A stretch of 64,000 nucleotides of DNA from Marinobacter lutaoensis (GCF_001981305.1 NZ_MSCW01000008.1:186001-250000), one strand, 5' to 3'. Counted from the stretch's first letter, positions 53,224 through 63,303 are shown. Notes: generated by a model not told the origin, from the letters alone. A program made the numbers and translations.

Positions 53224-53260
53224 TGGATCGATAACGCAGGCCATAATGTGGAGGTGTATT

Positions 53261-53287
53261 GAACTAAACTTTACGCCCGCTGTCTAT
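53261..53287 (+). promoter_or_regulatory. possible sigma-E (AlgU) autoregulatory promoter
   Basis: GAACTA (53261-53266), 16-bp spacer, TCTAT (53283-53287) is similar to GAACTT-N16-TCTGA. It sits about 130 bp before the proposed rpoE start, where autoregulated promoters are usual. The match is imperfect. Confidence 0.35.
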
Positions 53288-53418
53288 TTGGCCGGATGGG
53301 GCGCCCATGCCAGGCGCGTTTCTCGGGACCGAACATCAGGCGGTGGTGGATGACACAGACACTTGTCGTAACGGCCGGTCAGCTGGCCAGGAAAACGGGG
53401 ACTACCGGCAAACCCTCC

Positions 53419-54039
53419 ATGACGCCCGACCAGAATCAAAGCCAGGGTGACCATCCCGACAGCCAGACAGACCTGCAGCTGGTGCGCAAGGTCCGGAACG
53501 GTGACCGCGCCGCCTTCGACCTGCTGGTGGTCAAGTACCAGTCCCGGGTGGCCTCGATCATCAGCCGCTATGTCTACGACCCCCAGGAAGTCATGGACCT
53601 GGCCCAGGAGACCTTTGTTAAGGCGTACCGGGCCATTGACCGGTTCCGGGGCGACAGCGCCTTTTACACTTGGCTTTACCGGATCGCCGTCAACACCGCC
53701 AAGAACTTTCTGGAGTCCCGCGGGCGTCGCCCCCAGCCAAGTGCCGATGTGGCCGAGGCGGAGAACTTCGACGACGGCCGCCGGCTGCGGGATCCGGCGT
53801 CTCCGGAACGCCTGCTGCAACGGGAACAGCTGCAGGAAGCCCTGTCCCGGGCCATTGCCCAGCTGCCAGAGGACTTGCGCTCGGCCTTCCTGCTCCGGGA
53901 GTACGACGGTCTCAGCTACGAAGACATCGCCCGAATTCTCGATTGCCCCATCGGCACGGTCCGATCTCGGATATTCCGGGCCAGGGACGCGGTGGACCGT
54001 TATCTCGGCCCTTTACTCAACCCTTCAGAGACAGTTTGA
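53419..54039 (+). CDS. rpoE: RNA polymerase sigma-E factor (AlgU type)
   Basis: 206 aa from ATG at 53419; an in-frame ATG at 53350 would add 23 residues, and neither has a strong ribosome site. ECF sigma region 2 (FDLLVVKYQSRVASIISRYV, DLAQETFVKAYRAIDRFRGD, FYTWLYRIAVNTAKN) and region 4 (EYDGLSYEDIARILDCPIGT) are plain. Controls the envelope-stress regulon and often exopolysaccharide. It is first in rpoE-rseA-rseB-rseC-degP, whose anti-sigma products hold it inactive. Confidence 0.95.
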   Translation: MTPDQNQSQGDHPDSQTDLQLVRKVRNGDRAAFDLLVVKYQSRVASIISRYVYDPQEVMDLAQETFVKAYRAIDRFRGDSAFYTWLYRIAVNTAKNFLESRGRRPQPSADVAEAENFDDGRRLRDPASPERLLQREQLQEALSRAIAQLPEDLRSAFLLREYDGLSYEDIARILDCPIGTVRSRIFRARDAVDRYLGPLLNPSETV

Positions 54040-54050
54040 GGTTGCATCCG

Positions 54051-54626
54051 ATGGATGATCGTCTCAGAGAAACCTTGTCGGCAATGATGGATGATGAGGC
54101 GGATGAACTGTCGGTTCGCCGGCTGCTGTCTTACCCGGAACAAAACCAGGTGCGGGAACAGTGGCGACGCTGGCAGCAAATCCGGGACTTGATGCACGGT
54201 GGCCACGGGCCGGCCGAGGGGATGGATGTGTCCGCCTCGGTGCGGGCGGTGCTGGACGGGCGTTCCGGCGCCGGACCGGAGTCCGCGCCGGCCCGGCGTG
54301 CCGGTGGCGCGTCCTGGCACTGGCCGGTGGTGGCGATGGTGACCCTGGCATTGGTGATTGGCTTTGGCGCTGGCGCGGGTTGGGAGTCCGGTGGTGTCGA
54401 CGGCCCCCGGGTGGCGGCTCCGGGTCCGGGCGCTCTGCCGTCGCCGGTAGCGGCGCTGCCTGAGCCGGCGGTTCCCGATCAGGAAGTGGCGTTGCAGGGG
54501 CTGGACGAGGAGCAATGGGAGCTGATGAGCCGCTATCTGCTGGAACACGCCCAGCACAACAGCGTGGGGGCTGGACGTGGCGCCGTGGGATACGCCCGGG
54601 TGGTCAGTGCCGGCCACGGTTACTGA
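54051..54626 (+). CDS. rseA: anti-sigma-E factor RseA (MucA)
   Basis: 191 aa from ATG at 54051. N-terminal sigma-binding domain (LSAMMDDEADELSVRRLLSY), a single transmembrane helix (WPVVAMVTLALVIGFGAGAG) and a periplasmic tail with Pro/Ala-rich stretch. It sequesters sigma-E until proteolysis by DegS and RseP. Lies 11 bp after rpoE. Confidence 0.92.
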   Translation: MDDRLRETLSAMMDDEADELSVRRLLSYPEQNQVREQWRRWQQIRDLMHGGHGPAEGMDVSASVRAVLDGRSGAGPESAPARRAGGASWHWPVVAMVTLALVIGFGAGAGWESGGVDGPRVAAPGPGALPSPVAALPEPAVPDQEVALQGLDEEQWELMSRYLLEHAQHNSVGAGRGAVGYARVVSAGHGY

Positions 54627-54642
54627 TGACGGAGAGCCCCGA

Positions 54643-55674
54643 GTGACGCTTGATACGACCATCCGACGCGTTCCTTGGTACCCGGTGGGGCTGCTGCTTC
54701 TGGTGCTGCTGGGCGCGTGGATGCCGCTGCGGCCGGCCCTGGCCGAAGAGGCGCCGGTCAACCAGTGGCTCGAGCGTTTGGCGCCCGCTCTGAACATGAC
54801 GTCCTACCGGGGCGTGTTTGTTTACGCCCGGGGAGATCAGGTGCATTCCATGCGGATTGCCCATCGCTATCACGACGGTATGGTGGAGGAGCGATTGGTG
54901 CTCCAGGATGGCGGCAGCGGTGAGATCGTTCGCCGCGGAGCCGACGTGGTCTGTGTGTTGCCCGACCAGGGGCGGATACGACTGGATCAGGTGATTCCAT
55001 CCGGGCCGTTCGCGGAAGCGTTTACCCGACAGCTGATGCCGGTCAACCGCTGGTATCGCGCCAAGCTGGTGGGGGAAGACCGGGTGGCCGGCTATGACAC
55101 CGTCAAGATCGTTCTGGAGGCTCGGGACGCACACCGGTACAGCCACAAGCTGTGGCTGGAGCAGAGTACCGGCCTGCTGGTCAAAAGCAGTGTCCAGGAT
55201 GCGTCCGGCAAGGTGATGGAACACTTCCAGTTCACCAGTCTCGAAATCACCGATGATATTTCCGACGATGAGTTTCAGGTTAAGACCACCGGCCGGGAGA
55301 TTGCCCGTACCTTGCCGGGTGCGGCGCCGGTTCCGGCGCATACCCCTGCCAGCCGCATGAACGGCTGGGAGCTGGGCTGGCGCCCGGATGGCTTCATGCC
55401 GGCGGCCGCCCCCCGCAGCGGCCGGCTGCGGGCCGTGGCGTTCTCCGATGGGCTGGCGGCATTCTCGGTGTTCGTGGAACCGCTGGGCCGGCTGAAGATG
55501 CCGATGGGGGTTTCTCGCATCGGTGCCACCACGGTGTTTACCCACGAGCTGGATGTGGCGGGGCAGCCGTTTCTGGTGACGGTGGTGGGCGAGGTGCCGC
55601 CGGTGACCGCCAGAAAGGTGGCGGAATCGGTTCGGGTGGACGCCGCCCAGGTGTTTGGAGACCGGCGGCCATGA
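54643..55674 (+). CDS. rseB: sigma-E regulatory protein RseB (MucB)
   Basis: 343 aa, GTG start with GGAG eight bases upstream. Signal peptide (YPVGLLLLVLLGAWMPLRPALA) and MucB/RseB domain (NMTSYRGVFVYARGDQVHSM, YDTVKIVLEARDAHRYSHKL), plus a C-terminal domain. Periplasmic; binds RseA and shields it from DegS, and senses mislocalised lipid. Overlaps rseC by ATGA. Confidence 0.93.
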   Translation: MTLDTTIRRVPWYPVGLLLLVLLGAWMPLRPALAEEAPVNQWLERLAPALNMTSYRGVFVYARGDQVHSMRIAHRYHDGMVEERLVLQDGGSGEIVRRGADVVCVLPDQGRIRLDQVIPSGPFAEAFTRQLMPVNRWYRAKLVGEDRVAGYDTVKIVLEARDAHRYSHKLWLEQSTGLLVKSSVQDASGKVMEHFQFTSLEITDDISDDEFQVKTTGREIARTLPGAAPVPAHTPASRMNGWELGWRPDGFMPAAAPRSGRLRAVAFSDGLAAFSVFVEPLGRLKMPMGVSRIGATTVFTHELDVAGQPFLVTVVGEVPPVTARKVAESVRVDAAQVFGDRRP

Positions 55675-56120
55675 TCACCGAAACCGGCAAAGTGATTGCT
55701 CTGAAGGGTGACCAGGCGTGGGTGCAGACGATCCGGGCCAGCGCTTGCCAAAGCTGCGCCGCCCGCCACGGCTGTGGCCAAAAGGCACTGGCCACCGTGA
55801 CCGGCGGTCGGGCGAATCAGGTGCTGGTGGCCAACACGGTGGACGCCCGGGTGGGGGATGAGGTGGTCATTGGTATTCCGGAACAGGCCCTGCTGGGAGC
55901 GTCGCTGCTGGTGTACGCCTTGCCCCTGCTGACCCTGGTGCTGGGCAGCGTGGTCGGCCATCAGCTGGCCCCGAGCGGGGACCTGCCCGCGATGATTGGC
56001 GGTGCCGGCGGTCTGGCCTCGGGCCTGGGCTTGGCGGCGCTTTGGCAGCGGCGACTCGGTTCCGCCTGCGAGCCTCGCCTGGTGCGGGTGCAACGTGCCG
56101 CTTCCGCCGCCTGTCAATAA
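55671..56120 (+). CDS. rseC: sigma-E regulator RseC (MucC)
   Basis: 149 aa. N-terminal cysteine-rich cluster (ACQSCAARHGCG) then two transmembrane helices (ALLGASLLVYALPLLTLVLG and AMIGGAGGLASGLGLAALW). Start overlaps the rseB stop. RseC is an inner-membrane protein with a modest positive effect on sigma-E and links to Rnf/SoxR reduction; its role here is inferred from the operon. Confidence 0.9.
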   Translation: MITETGKVIALKGDQAWVQTIRASACQSCAARHGCGQKALATVTGGRANQVLVANTVDARVGDEVVIGIPEQALLGASLLVYALPLLTLVLGSVVGHQLAPSGDLPAMIGGAGGLASGLGLAALWQRRLGSACEPRLVRVQRAASAACQ

Positions 56121-56198
56121 TTCCTACGGTTTTGTAAGTTGAAAACGGGTCGTGCGGCCTCAACACTACTTTTGGATTTTCCGAGTGGAGGGGGAGAC

Positions 56199-57668
56199 AT
56201 GCCGAGAGTCAGAGCAGTTGCAGTACAACCACGACCAGCACTTCGGATGGATCGGGCGCTCCACGCCCTGCTGGTATTGTCGGTGATGCTGGTGGTTCTC
56301 TGGAGCCAGACCGTCAGCGCCCGTAGCCTGCCCGACTTCACCGATCTGGTGGAGGAGAATTCCGGGGCGGTGGTGAACATCAGCACCACGACCGAGCCTA
56401 AAGCCGGCAACACCGGCTATGGCCTGCCGTTCGACGAGCGCCAGCTGGACCAGATGCCCGAGTTTTTCCGGCACTTCTTTCGCGGTCCGCAGTCTCCGTT
56501 CGCAGATCCCGACACCGTCCAGCCCCGACACTCGATTGGCTCCGGTTTCATCGTATCCTCGGACGGTTACGTCCTGACCAACAACCACGTGGTCGAGGGT
56601 GCGGATGAAATCGTGGTGCGTCTGAGCGACCGGCGCGAACTGCCGGCCACCCTGGTGGGGACCGACCCGCGTTCCGACGTGGCCGTGCTGAAAATCAAGG
56701 GTGACAACAAGCTGCCGGTGGTCAAGATCGGCAAGTCCAAGGAACTGAAAGTGGGGGAATGGGTGTTCGCCATCGGCTCCCCCTTCGGCTTTGATCACAC
56801 CGTTACGGCGGGCGTTGTCAGTGCCGTCGGGCGTTCCCTGCCAAGCGAAAACTACGTGCCCTTCATTCAGACCGACGTTGCCATCAACCCCGGTAACTCG
56901 GGGGGGCCGCTGTTCAACATGGATGGCGAGGTCGTTGGCATCAATTCCCAGATCTATACCCGCTCCGGCGGTTTCATGGGGGTCTCCTTCGCGATTCCCA
57001 TCGATGATGCCATGAATGTGTTCCGGCAGATTCGTGACAAGGGCTCCGTGTCCCGCGGCTGGCTGGGTGTGCTGATTCAGGAGGTCAACCGTGATCTGGC
57101 CGAGTCGTTCGGGCTGAAGCGACCCCGTGGCGCCCTGATTGCGGAAGTGATGGAAGGTTCTCCGGCGGAGGAAGCCGGGCTGCATTCCGGCGACATCGTG
57201 CTGGAATACGACGGCGAGGAAATCCGCTTTTCGTCCGACCTGCCGCCACTGGTGGGCCGCACTCAGGCCGGAGAAACGGCCCGCCTCACCATCCTGCGTG
57301 GTGGCCGGGAAATGGATGTCGATGTGAAAATCGGTCAGTTGCCGGACGAGGGCGCAGAGGTGGCGCAGGGCCCGTCCGGTGACAGCGGCTCCGCCAGCGC
57401 GCCACTGGGCATGTCGGTGGAGGACCTGCCCGCGGAAGCCGCCGACTCCCTGGGTATCCCGGGTGGCGTCCTGGTGACCGGTATTGCCCGGGGTCCGGCG
57501 TTCGATGCCGGTATTCGGCCCCGGGATGTGATCACTGAGATCAATCGCCAGCAGGTCCGCTCCGTGGCTGACTTCCGTCAGGTGGTCGCATCCCTGCCGG
57601 AGGGTCGGGCGGTCTCGGTTCGGGTCATCCGCCAGGGTCGGGCCCTGTATCTGGTGCTCAAGCCCTGA
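56199..57668 (+). CDS. degP: periplasmic serine protease DegP/MucD (DegQ family)
   Basis: 489 aa from ATG at 56199 behind GGAGGGGGAG. Signal sequence (ALHALLVLSVMLVVLWSQTVSA), trypsin-like domain with His130 (NNHVVEG), Asp160 (RSDVAVL) and Ser234 (NPGNSGGP), then two PDZ domains (GWLGVLIQEV..., DSLGIPGGVLVTGIARG). Degrades and chaperones misfolded envelope proteins and restrains sigma-E. Last gene of the sigma-E cluster; terminator follows. Confidence 0.94.
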   Translation: MPRVRAVAVQPRPALRMDRALHALLVLSVMLVVLWSQTVSARSLPDFTDLVEENSGAVVNISTTTEPKAGNTGYGLPFDERQLDQMPEFFRHFFRGPQSPFADPDTVQPRHSIGSGFIVSSDGYVLTNNHVVEGADEIVVRLSDRRELPATLVGTDPRSDVAVLKIKGDNKLPVVKIGKSKELKVGEWVFAIGSPFGFDHTVTAGVVSAVGRSLPSENYVPFIQTDVAINPGNSGGPLFNMDGEVVGINSQIYTRSGGFMGVSFAIPIDDAMNVFRQIRDKGSVSRGWLGVLIQEVNRDLAESFGLKRPRGALIAEVMEGSPAEEAGLHSGDIVLEYDGEEIRFSSDLPPLVGRTQAGETARLTILRGGREMDVDVKIGQLPDEGAEVAQGPSGDSGSASAPLGMSVEDLPAEAADSLGIPGGVLVTGIARGPAFDAGIRPRDVITEINRQQVRSVADFRQVVASLPEGRAVSVRVIRQGRALYLVLKP

Positions 57669-57714
57669 CCTGAGCACGGGTTAACGCCGCCGGGACGGGT
57701 CTCGGCGGAACTCG

Positions 57715-57756
57715 AGCCCCCGTGGTTGTGCAAAAGACAGCCACGGGGGCTTTTGC
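57715..57756 (+). terminator. rho-independent terminator after degP
   Basis: Arms AGCCCCCGTGG (57715-57725) and CCACGGGGGCT (57741-57751) pair perfectly over 11 bp around a 15-base loop; TTT G follows. The 3' side also carries a possible promoter for the next gene (AAGACA 57734-57739, 17 bp, TATACT 57757-57762). Confidence 0.8.
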
Positions 57757-57808
57757 TATACTCTGCGGACTGTGACGGGCCGACGGGCCAGGGACTGGGC
57801 TTGCTTAG

Positions 57809-60535
57809 ATGATGAATAAGAAGGATCTTCCCCTCCGTAAACTGCTGCAACTGCGCCATGCCTGGGCCGCGTGGCTGGTGCTCGCCGTGGCCGTGGCCGC
57901 CACGGTGGGGCTTTGGCAGCTGTCGATCCGCCTGGTCGAGGATCGCACCGAGGCACGTTTCCGCACGCAATCCCTGCAACTGAAAACCGCCATCGAGGAA
58001 CGTCTGCTCAATTATGAGCAGGTCCTGGCCGGCAGCGCGGGCCTGTTTGCGGTGGCGGGCGAGGTGTCCCGGGAGGCGTGGCGGGAATACGTGGAAAAGC
58101 TGGATATCAACCGTTACTACCCCGGTATCCAGGGTATCGGCTACGTCAAGCGTGTCGATGTGCGCCAGATGGCGGACCACATTGCCTCGGTGCGGGCCGA
58201 GGGCGTCCACGACTACCTGGTGACCCCGCTGGGGGCCGGGCCCTTCTACTACCCCATGGTGTACCTGGAGCCCAGCACCGACCGTAACCGTCGTGCGCTC
58301 GGCTACGATGCCTTCAGCGATCCGATCCACCGGGAGGCCATGGAGCGGGCCCGGGACGAGGCGGTGCCCACGGTGACCGCCAAGGTGGTACTGGTGCAGG
58401 AGGAACTGGCGGAAGACCAGGCCAGTTTCCTGATGTACTACCCGGTCTACCAGGGGGGCGAGATTCCCGAGATCCGCGCCGAGCGCCGTATGATGCTGGC
58501 GGGATACGTGTTCAGCGCCTTTCGCACCAATAACCTCCTGGACGGCATTGTCGGCCTGATCGCGCCGTTCCTGGATGTCCGCATTTACGACAATGGCGTG
58601 GTCAGCCGGGACAACGTCATGTACAGCTCCAACCTGGGGTCCCTGGACAACGAGTTCAGCTTCGAGATGAGTCAGACGCTGACCCAGGGCGGGCGCAACT
58701 GGTTGCTCCAGACCCGGTCCACGCCGGCGTTCGACTATCTGGCGTCCGATCCCCGGCCCCCCATTGTCCTAGGGAGCGGCCTGCTCATCAGCCTGCTGCT
58801 GTTCCTGTTCGTGCTGGCGATGGTGAGATCCCGGCTGATGGCCCAGATCTCTGCCGGACGCTACCGGGCCATCACCGAGGGCGCCGCCAATGTCACCCTG
58901 GTGATGAATCCGCAGGGGGAGCCCCTGTATGCCAGCCCCTCCAGCCTCGATATTCTGGGGTTCGAGCCGGATACCGTGGCCGAACTTGATTTCGAGAGCC
59001 TCGTGCACGCCGACGACTGGGGCCAGCTGCAGCGAGGGTTCGAGGATTCCATGAAGTCCCCGGGCAAACAGATGCCGATCATCCGGGCCCGGATCCGGGA
59101 TGCCGCGGGCCGTTGGCGGGACATGGAAGGAACCTACACCGCCATGCTCAAGGTGCCTGGGGTCAATGGCGTGGTGCTCAGCTTGCGGGATCTGACCCAA
59201 TTGAAGGCCGCCCAATCCGAGTTGCATCGGCTGGCGTTCTACGACCCGCTGACCGGGCTGGCGAACCGGCAGCTGTTCCGTGACCGCCTGAGCCATGTGG
59301 TGCGGCGGTCGCGCCGCAGCTCCGAGCCGGCCGCCCTGATGTTTCTGGATCTCGACGGTTTCAAGCGCATCAATGACACGCTTGGGCACGATGCCGGTGA
59401 TGAGCTGCTGGTGCAGGTGGCCCAGTGGCTGGTGGGCTGTGTGCGGGAGGAGGACTCCGTGGCCCGCCTCGGTGGTGACGAGTTCGTGGTCCTGCTGTCT
59501 CGGATCAGCGGCCCCGACGCCGCCGGCAAGGTGGCGGAGACCATCCTCCGCCGACTGTGTCAGCGCCTGCGCCTGAATGACCACGAGGTCGGCATCACCG
59601 TCAGTATCGGCATTACCATGATCCCACACGACAGCGAGGACCCAGGCACGCTGATGAAGTACGCCGACCTGGCCATGTACCGGGCCAAGGAATTGGGTCG
59701 CAACACCTACCAGTTCTTCACGCCGGCGATGAACATCAAGGCGGCCCGGCGCCTGCTGCAGCAAGAGGAACTGGCGACGGCGCTGGAGGGCGACCGCTTC
59801 GAACTGCACTACCAGCCCAAGATCGACCTGGCGACGGAGCGGGTGATCGGTGTTGAGGCCTTTCTGCGCTGGCACCATCCGGAGAAGGGGCTGGTGTCGG
59901 CCCAGCAGTTCATCGGGCTGGCGGAAGAGACCGGGCTGATTGTCCGGCTGGGCGAGCTGGCGTTGCGCCAGGCCTGTATTCAGATCCAGGCGCTGGAACG
60001 GGCCGGTTTCGAGTCCCTGAAAATGGCCGTCAACTTTTCCGTCCGGCAGCTGACCGATCCCGGTTTCCTGGACATGATCCGCAAGGTGATCACCGAGACC
60101 GGCGTGTCCCCGGACTGCCTCGAGCTGGAGATGCCCGTCGAGCTGCTCAACGAAGATCCGCGCATGCTCAGGGAGCTGCTGGTGTCCCTGAATGATCTGG
60201 GGGTGTGTCTGATTCTGGACGACTTTGGGGCCGGTTCCTGTTCGCTGGTGTCGCTGCAGCAGCTGCCCCTGGACGTGATCAAGATCGACCACCGTTTCAT
60301 CCGGGACATCCCCTACAACGTCAGTGCCACGGACGTGGCCTCGGCGGTCATCGCGCTGGCCCGCAAGCTGCATCTGACCGTGGTGGCCGAAGGCGTGGAG
60401 ACCCTGCAACAGCTGAGCTTCCTGAAATCGGCCGGCTGCGCCCAATGCCAGGGTAATCTGTTCAGCTATCCCCTCGACGAGGACGCCCTGATCGGCTTCC
60501 TGATCCGCCAGTATGAGAAACCGCTGATTTCCTGA
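57809..60535 (+). CDS. CHASE-PAS-GGDEF-EAL membrane protein (c-di-GMP turnover)
   Basis: 908 aa. TM1 (about 20-40), a periplasmic CHASE domain (about 80-300), TM2 (about 318-339), PAS/PAC (355-465), GGDEF (475-640) and EAL (655-905). The cyclase signature GGDEF (555-559) and the inhibitory RxxD site (Arg546-Asp549) are intact. In the EAL domain, metal/catalytic residues Glu683, Asn742, Glu774, Asp804-805, Lys825, Glu861 remain. However, EAL reads EAF (683-685), the second glutamate of ExTE is Val777, and loop 6 reads DDFGAG. It is probably mainly a cyclase, or a bifunctional enzyme with weak hydrolysis. The trigger is unknown. Confidence 0.92.
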   Translation: MMNKKDLPLRKLLQLRHAWAAWLVLAVAVAATVGLWQLSIRLVEDRTEARFRTQSLQLKTAIEERLLNYEQVLAGSAGLFAVAGEVSREAWREYVEKLDINRYYPGIQGIGYVKRVDVRQMADHIASVRAEGVHDYLVTPLGAGPFYYPMVYLEPSTDRNRRALGYDAFSDPIHREAMERARDEAVPTVTAKVVLVQEELAEDQASFLMYYPVYQGGEIPEIRAERRMMLAGYVFSAFRTNNLLDGIVGLIAPFLDVRIYDNGVVSRDNVMYSSNLGSLDNEFSFEMSQTLTQGGRNWLLQTRSTPAFDYLASDPRPPIVLGSGLLISLLLFLFVLAMVRSRLMAQISAGRYRAITEGAANVTLVMNPQGEPLYASPSSLDILGFEPDTVAELDFESLVHADDWGQLQRGFEDSMKSPGKQMPIIRARIRDAAGRWRDMEGTYTAMLKVPGVNGVVLSLRDLTQLKAAQSELHRLAFYDPLTGLANRQLFRDRLSHVVRRSRRSSEPAALMFLDLDGFKRINDTLGHDAGDELLVQVAQWLVGCVREEDSVARLGGDEFVVLLSRISGPDAAGKVAETILRRLCQRLRLNDHEVGITVSIGITMIPHDSEDPGTLMKYADLAMYRAKELGRNTYQFFTPAMNIKAARRLLQQEELATALEGDRFELHYQPKIDLATERVIGVEAFLRWHHPEKGLVSAQQFIGLAEETGLIVRLGELALRQACIQIQALERAGFESLKMAVNFSVRQLTDPGFLDMIRKVITETGVSPDCLELEMPVELLNEDPRMLRELLVSLNDLGVCLILDDFGAGSCSLVSLQQLPLDVIKIDHRFIRDIPYNVSATDVASAVIALARKLHLTVVAEGVETLQQLSFLKSAGCAQCQGNLFSYPLDEDALIGFLIRQYEKPLIS

Positions 60536-60644
60536 TCATGGCAATGACCTGCGGTAACCGGTAAAATCACGCCGTCCCCGGACCCTGGCAGCCAGTCGCC
60601 CGGCCTCTCCGGGCGCAATTCTTCGTCCACATTGCGAGTGTTCA

Positions 60645-62453
60645 TTGTCTGTGACCGAACTGAGCCGAATCCGTAACTTTTCCATCATCGCCCACATTGA
60701 TCACGGCAAGTCCACCCTGGCGGATCGTTTTATCCAGATCTGCGGCGGCCTGAGCGACCGTGAAATGGCCGAACAGGTCCTCGACTCCATGGACCTGGAG
60801 CGGGAGCGCGGGATTACCATCAAGGCCCAGAGTGTCACGCTTAACTACAAGGCCCGGGACGGTGAAACCTACAAGCTGAACTTCATCGATACCCCGGGAC
60901 ACGTGGACTTTTCCTACGAGGTGTCGCGCTCCCTGTACGCCTGCGAAGGGGCCCTGCTGGTGGTTGATGCCGGCCAGGGCGTGGAAGCCCAGTCCGTGGC
61001 CAACTGCTACACCGCGATCGAGCAAGGGCTCGAGGTGGTGCCGGTCCTCAACAAGATGGACCTGCCGCAGGCGGAGCCGGAGCGGGTCGCCGCGGAAATC
61101 GAGGACATCATCGGCATCGAGGCGCAGGATGCGGTACGTTGCAGCGCCAAGACAGGCCTGGGCGTGGAGGATGTGCTGGAGGACCTGATCCGCAAAATTC
61201 CGCCCCCCAAGGGCGATCGTGGCGCGCCTCTGCAGGCCCTGATCATCGACTCCTGGTTCGACAACTATCTCGGGGTGGTGTCGCTCGTGCGAGTGGTGGA
61301 AGGAACCCTGCGCAAGGGCGACCGGATTGTGATCAAGTCCACCGGCAAGGCCTGGCTTGCCGACAAGGTGGGCATCTTCAATCCGAAACCCACCGACACC
61401 GACATCCTCGAAGCCGGCGATGTCGGCTTCGTGGTGGCCGGTATCAAGGACATCCATGGCGCGCCGGTGGGCGACACCATCGTGCACCAGAAGTTTGCCG
61501 AGGAAACGCCGGCGCTGCCGGGCTTCAAGAAGGTCAAGCCGCAGGTGTACGCCGGTCTGTTCCCGGTCAGTGCCGATGATTACGACGATTTTCGGGATGC
61601 CCTGGAAAAGCTCACCCTCAACGACGCGTCCCTGTTCTTCGAGCCAGAGAACTCGGATGCTTTGGGGTTCGGTTTCCGCTGCGGGTTCCTGGGCATGCTG
61701 CACATGGAGATCATCCAGGAGCGTCTGGAGCGGGAGTACGACCTGGACCTCATCACCACGGCGCCGACGGTGGTATACGAGGTGGTGACGCGCCAGGGTG
61801 AGACGCTGTTGGTGGACAACCCCTCGCGGCTTCCGGATATTGGTTCCATCGAAGAGATGCGCGAGCCGATTGTCGAGGCCAACATCCTGGTGCCCCAGGA
61901 ACATCTGGGCAACGTGATTGCCCTATGTGAAGAGAAACGGGGCATTCAGAAGAACATGCACTTCATGTCCACCCAGGTGCAGCTCACCTACGAACTGCCC
62001 ATGGCGGAAGTGGTCATGGATTTCTTCGATCGGGTCAAGTCGGCCAGTCGTGGTTTCGCCTCCCTGGACTATCATTTCGTGCGCTTCCAGACCGCCAACT
62101 TGGTCCGGCTCGATGTCCTGATCAACGGTGACCGGGTCGATGCCCTGGCGCTGATCGTGCATAAGGAACAGGCGCACTACAAGGGCCGGCAGCTGATCGA
62201 GAAGATGAAGGAGCTGATTCCCCGGCAGATGTTCGATATTGCCATTCAGGCGGCTATCGGCAATCAGGTGGTGGCCAGGGTGACGGTCAAGGCGCTGCGC
62301 AAGAACGTGACCGCCAAGTGCTACGGTGGCGACGTGAGCCGCAAGAAGAAACTGTTGCAGAAGCAGAAGGAAGGTAAGAAACGCATGAAGCAACTCGGTA
62401 ACGTCGAGGTGCCCCAGGAAGCATTTCTTGCCGTATTGAAAGTCGACAAATAG
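60645..62453 (+). CDS. lepA: elongation factor 4 (LepA)
   Basis: 602 aa; TTG at 60645 or GTG two codons later. GTPase motifs [16 protein letters not shown] and NKMDLP, EF-G-like domains, and the LepA C-terminal domain ([20 protein letters not shown]). It acts on ribosomes in biogenesis or back-translocation. Precedes lepB by 14 bp in the conserved lepA-lepB-rnc order. TAAAAT at 60562-60567 is a possible -10. Confidence 0.96.
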   Translation: MSVTELSRIRNFSIIAHIDHGKSTLADRFIQICGGLSDREMAEQVLDSMDLERERGITIKAQSVTLNYKARDGETYKLNFIDTPGHVDFSYEVSRSLYACEGALLVVDAGQGVEAQSVANCYTAIEQGLEVVPVLNKMDLPQAEPERVAAEIEDIIGIEAQDAVRCSAKTGLGVEDVLEDLIRKIPPPKGDRGAPLQALIIDSWFDNYLGVVSLVRVVEGTLRKGDRIVIKSTGKAWLADKVGIFNPKPTDTDILEAGDVGFVVAGIKDIHGAPVGDTIVHQKFAEETPALPGFKKVKPQVYAGLFPVSADDYDDFRDALEKLTLNDASLFFEPENSDALGFGFRCGFLGMLHMEIIQERLEREYDLDLITTAPTVVYEVVTRQGETLLVDNPSRLPDIGSIEEMREPIVEANILVPQEHLGNVIALCEEKRGIQKNMHFMSTQVQLTYELPMAEVVMDFFDRVKSASRGFASLDYHFVRFQTANLVRLDVLINGDRVDALALIVHKEQAHYKGRQLIEKMKELIPRQMFDIAIQAAIGNQVVARVTVKALRKNVTAKCYGGDVSRKKKLLQKQKEGKKRMKQLGNVEVPQEAFLAVLKVDK

Positions 62454-62467
62454 CAGAAGGCCCCCGG

Positions 62468-63277
62468 ATGGATATTGATTTTCCCCTGGTATTGGTGGTC
62501 CTCACCCTGGCAACCGGACTGATCTGGCTGGCGGATATCCTGTTCCTGCGCGAGCGCCGGCTATCGGCCGCGAGGGCCCAGGGAGCCGGGCAGCCGACCG
62601 GGACCGATGGTCTCCCGTCCGAGCAGGCCGAGCCGAAAGAACCCTACCTGGTCGACCTGAGCCGCTCGTTCTTTCCCGTGCTCGCCATCGTCCTGATCCT
62701 GCGCTCGTTTCTGGTGGAACCGTTTCAGATCCCCTCCGGCTCCATGTTGCCGATACTCGAAGTGGGAGACTTCATCTTGGTGAACAAGTACGCCTACGGT
62801 CTCCGGCTACCGGTGCTCGGTACCAAGATTGTCGACGTGGGCGAGCCCCAGCGTGGCGATGTCATGGTTTTCCGCTACCCTGAGGATGGCGAGACCAACT
62901 ACATCAAGCGGGTGATCGGGTTGCCGGGGGATCACATCCGCTACCGTGACAAGCAGCTGTTCATCAATGGCAAGCGGATCGAAAGCCAGTTCGTGGCCCG
63001 CCTGCCGCCGGTGGAGTTGCGCCGGGAGATCCTGGGCGAGGTGGAACACGATATCTTCCTGACCCTGGGCCGTCCGGGCACCTCCGGTGAAGGCGAGTGG
63101 GTGGTGCCGGAAGGGCACTACTTTGTCATGGGTGACAATCGGGACAACAGCAACGACAGCCGATACTGGGGCATGGTCCCCGAGGACATGGTGGTCGGCA
63201 AGGCCTTTGCCATCTGGATGCACTGGAAGTCGTTGGGCAGCCTGCCATCCTTTGATCGTGTGGGCAGTATCGAATAA
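62468..63277 (+). CDS. lepB: signal peptidase I
   Basis: 269 aa. Two N-terminal membrane segments (DFPLVLVVLTLATGLIWLA; FFPVLAIVLILRSFLV) anchor a periplasmic catalytic domain with Ser92 (IPSGSMLP) and Lys147 (ETNYIKRVIGLPGD); GDNRDNSNDSRYWG also matches. It cleaves Sec/Tat signal peptides. Located between lepA and the DUF4845 gene. Confidence 0.96.
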   Translation: MDIDFPLVLVVLTLATGLIWLADILFLRERRLSAARAQGAGQPTGTDGLPSEQAEPKEPYLVDLSRSFFPVLAIVLILRSFLVEPFQIPSGSMLPILEVGDFILVNKYAYGLRLPVLGTKIVDVGEPQRGDVMVFRYPEDGETNYIKRVIGLPGDHIRYRDKQLFINGKRIESQFVARLPPVELRREILGEVEHDIFLTLGRPGTSGEGEWVVPEGHYFVMGDNRDNSNDSRYWGMVPEDMVVGKAFAIWMHWKSLGSLPSFDRVGSIE

Positions 63278-63303
63278 TTCGGGCGATTCGGAGCGCGGTA
63301 ACA

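Noticed and set aside
58769..60445. A 558-codon minus-strand open frame opposite the GGDEF-EAL gene
   Set aside because: Shadow of a clearly recognisable gene; composition is His/Gln-rich, as typical of antisense frames here.
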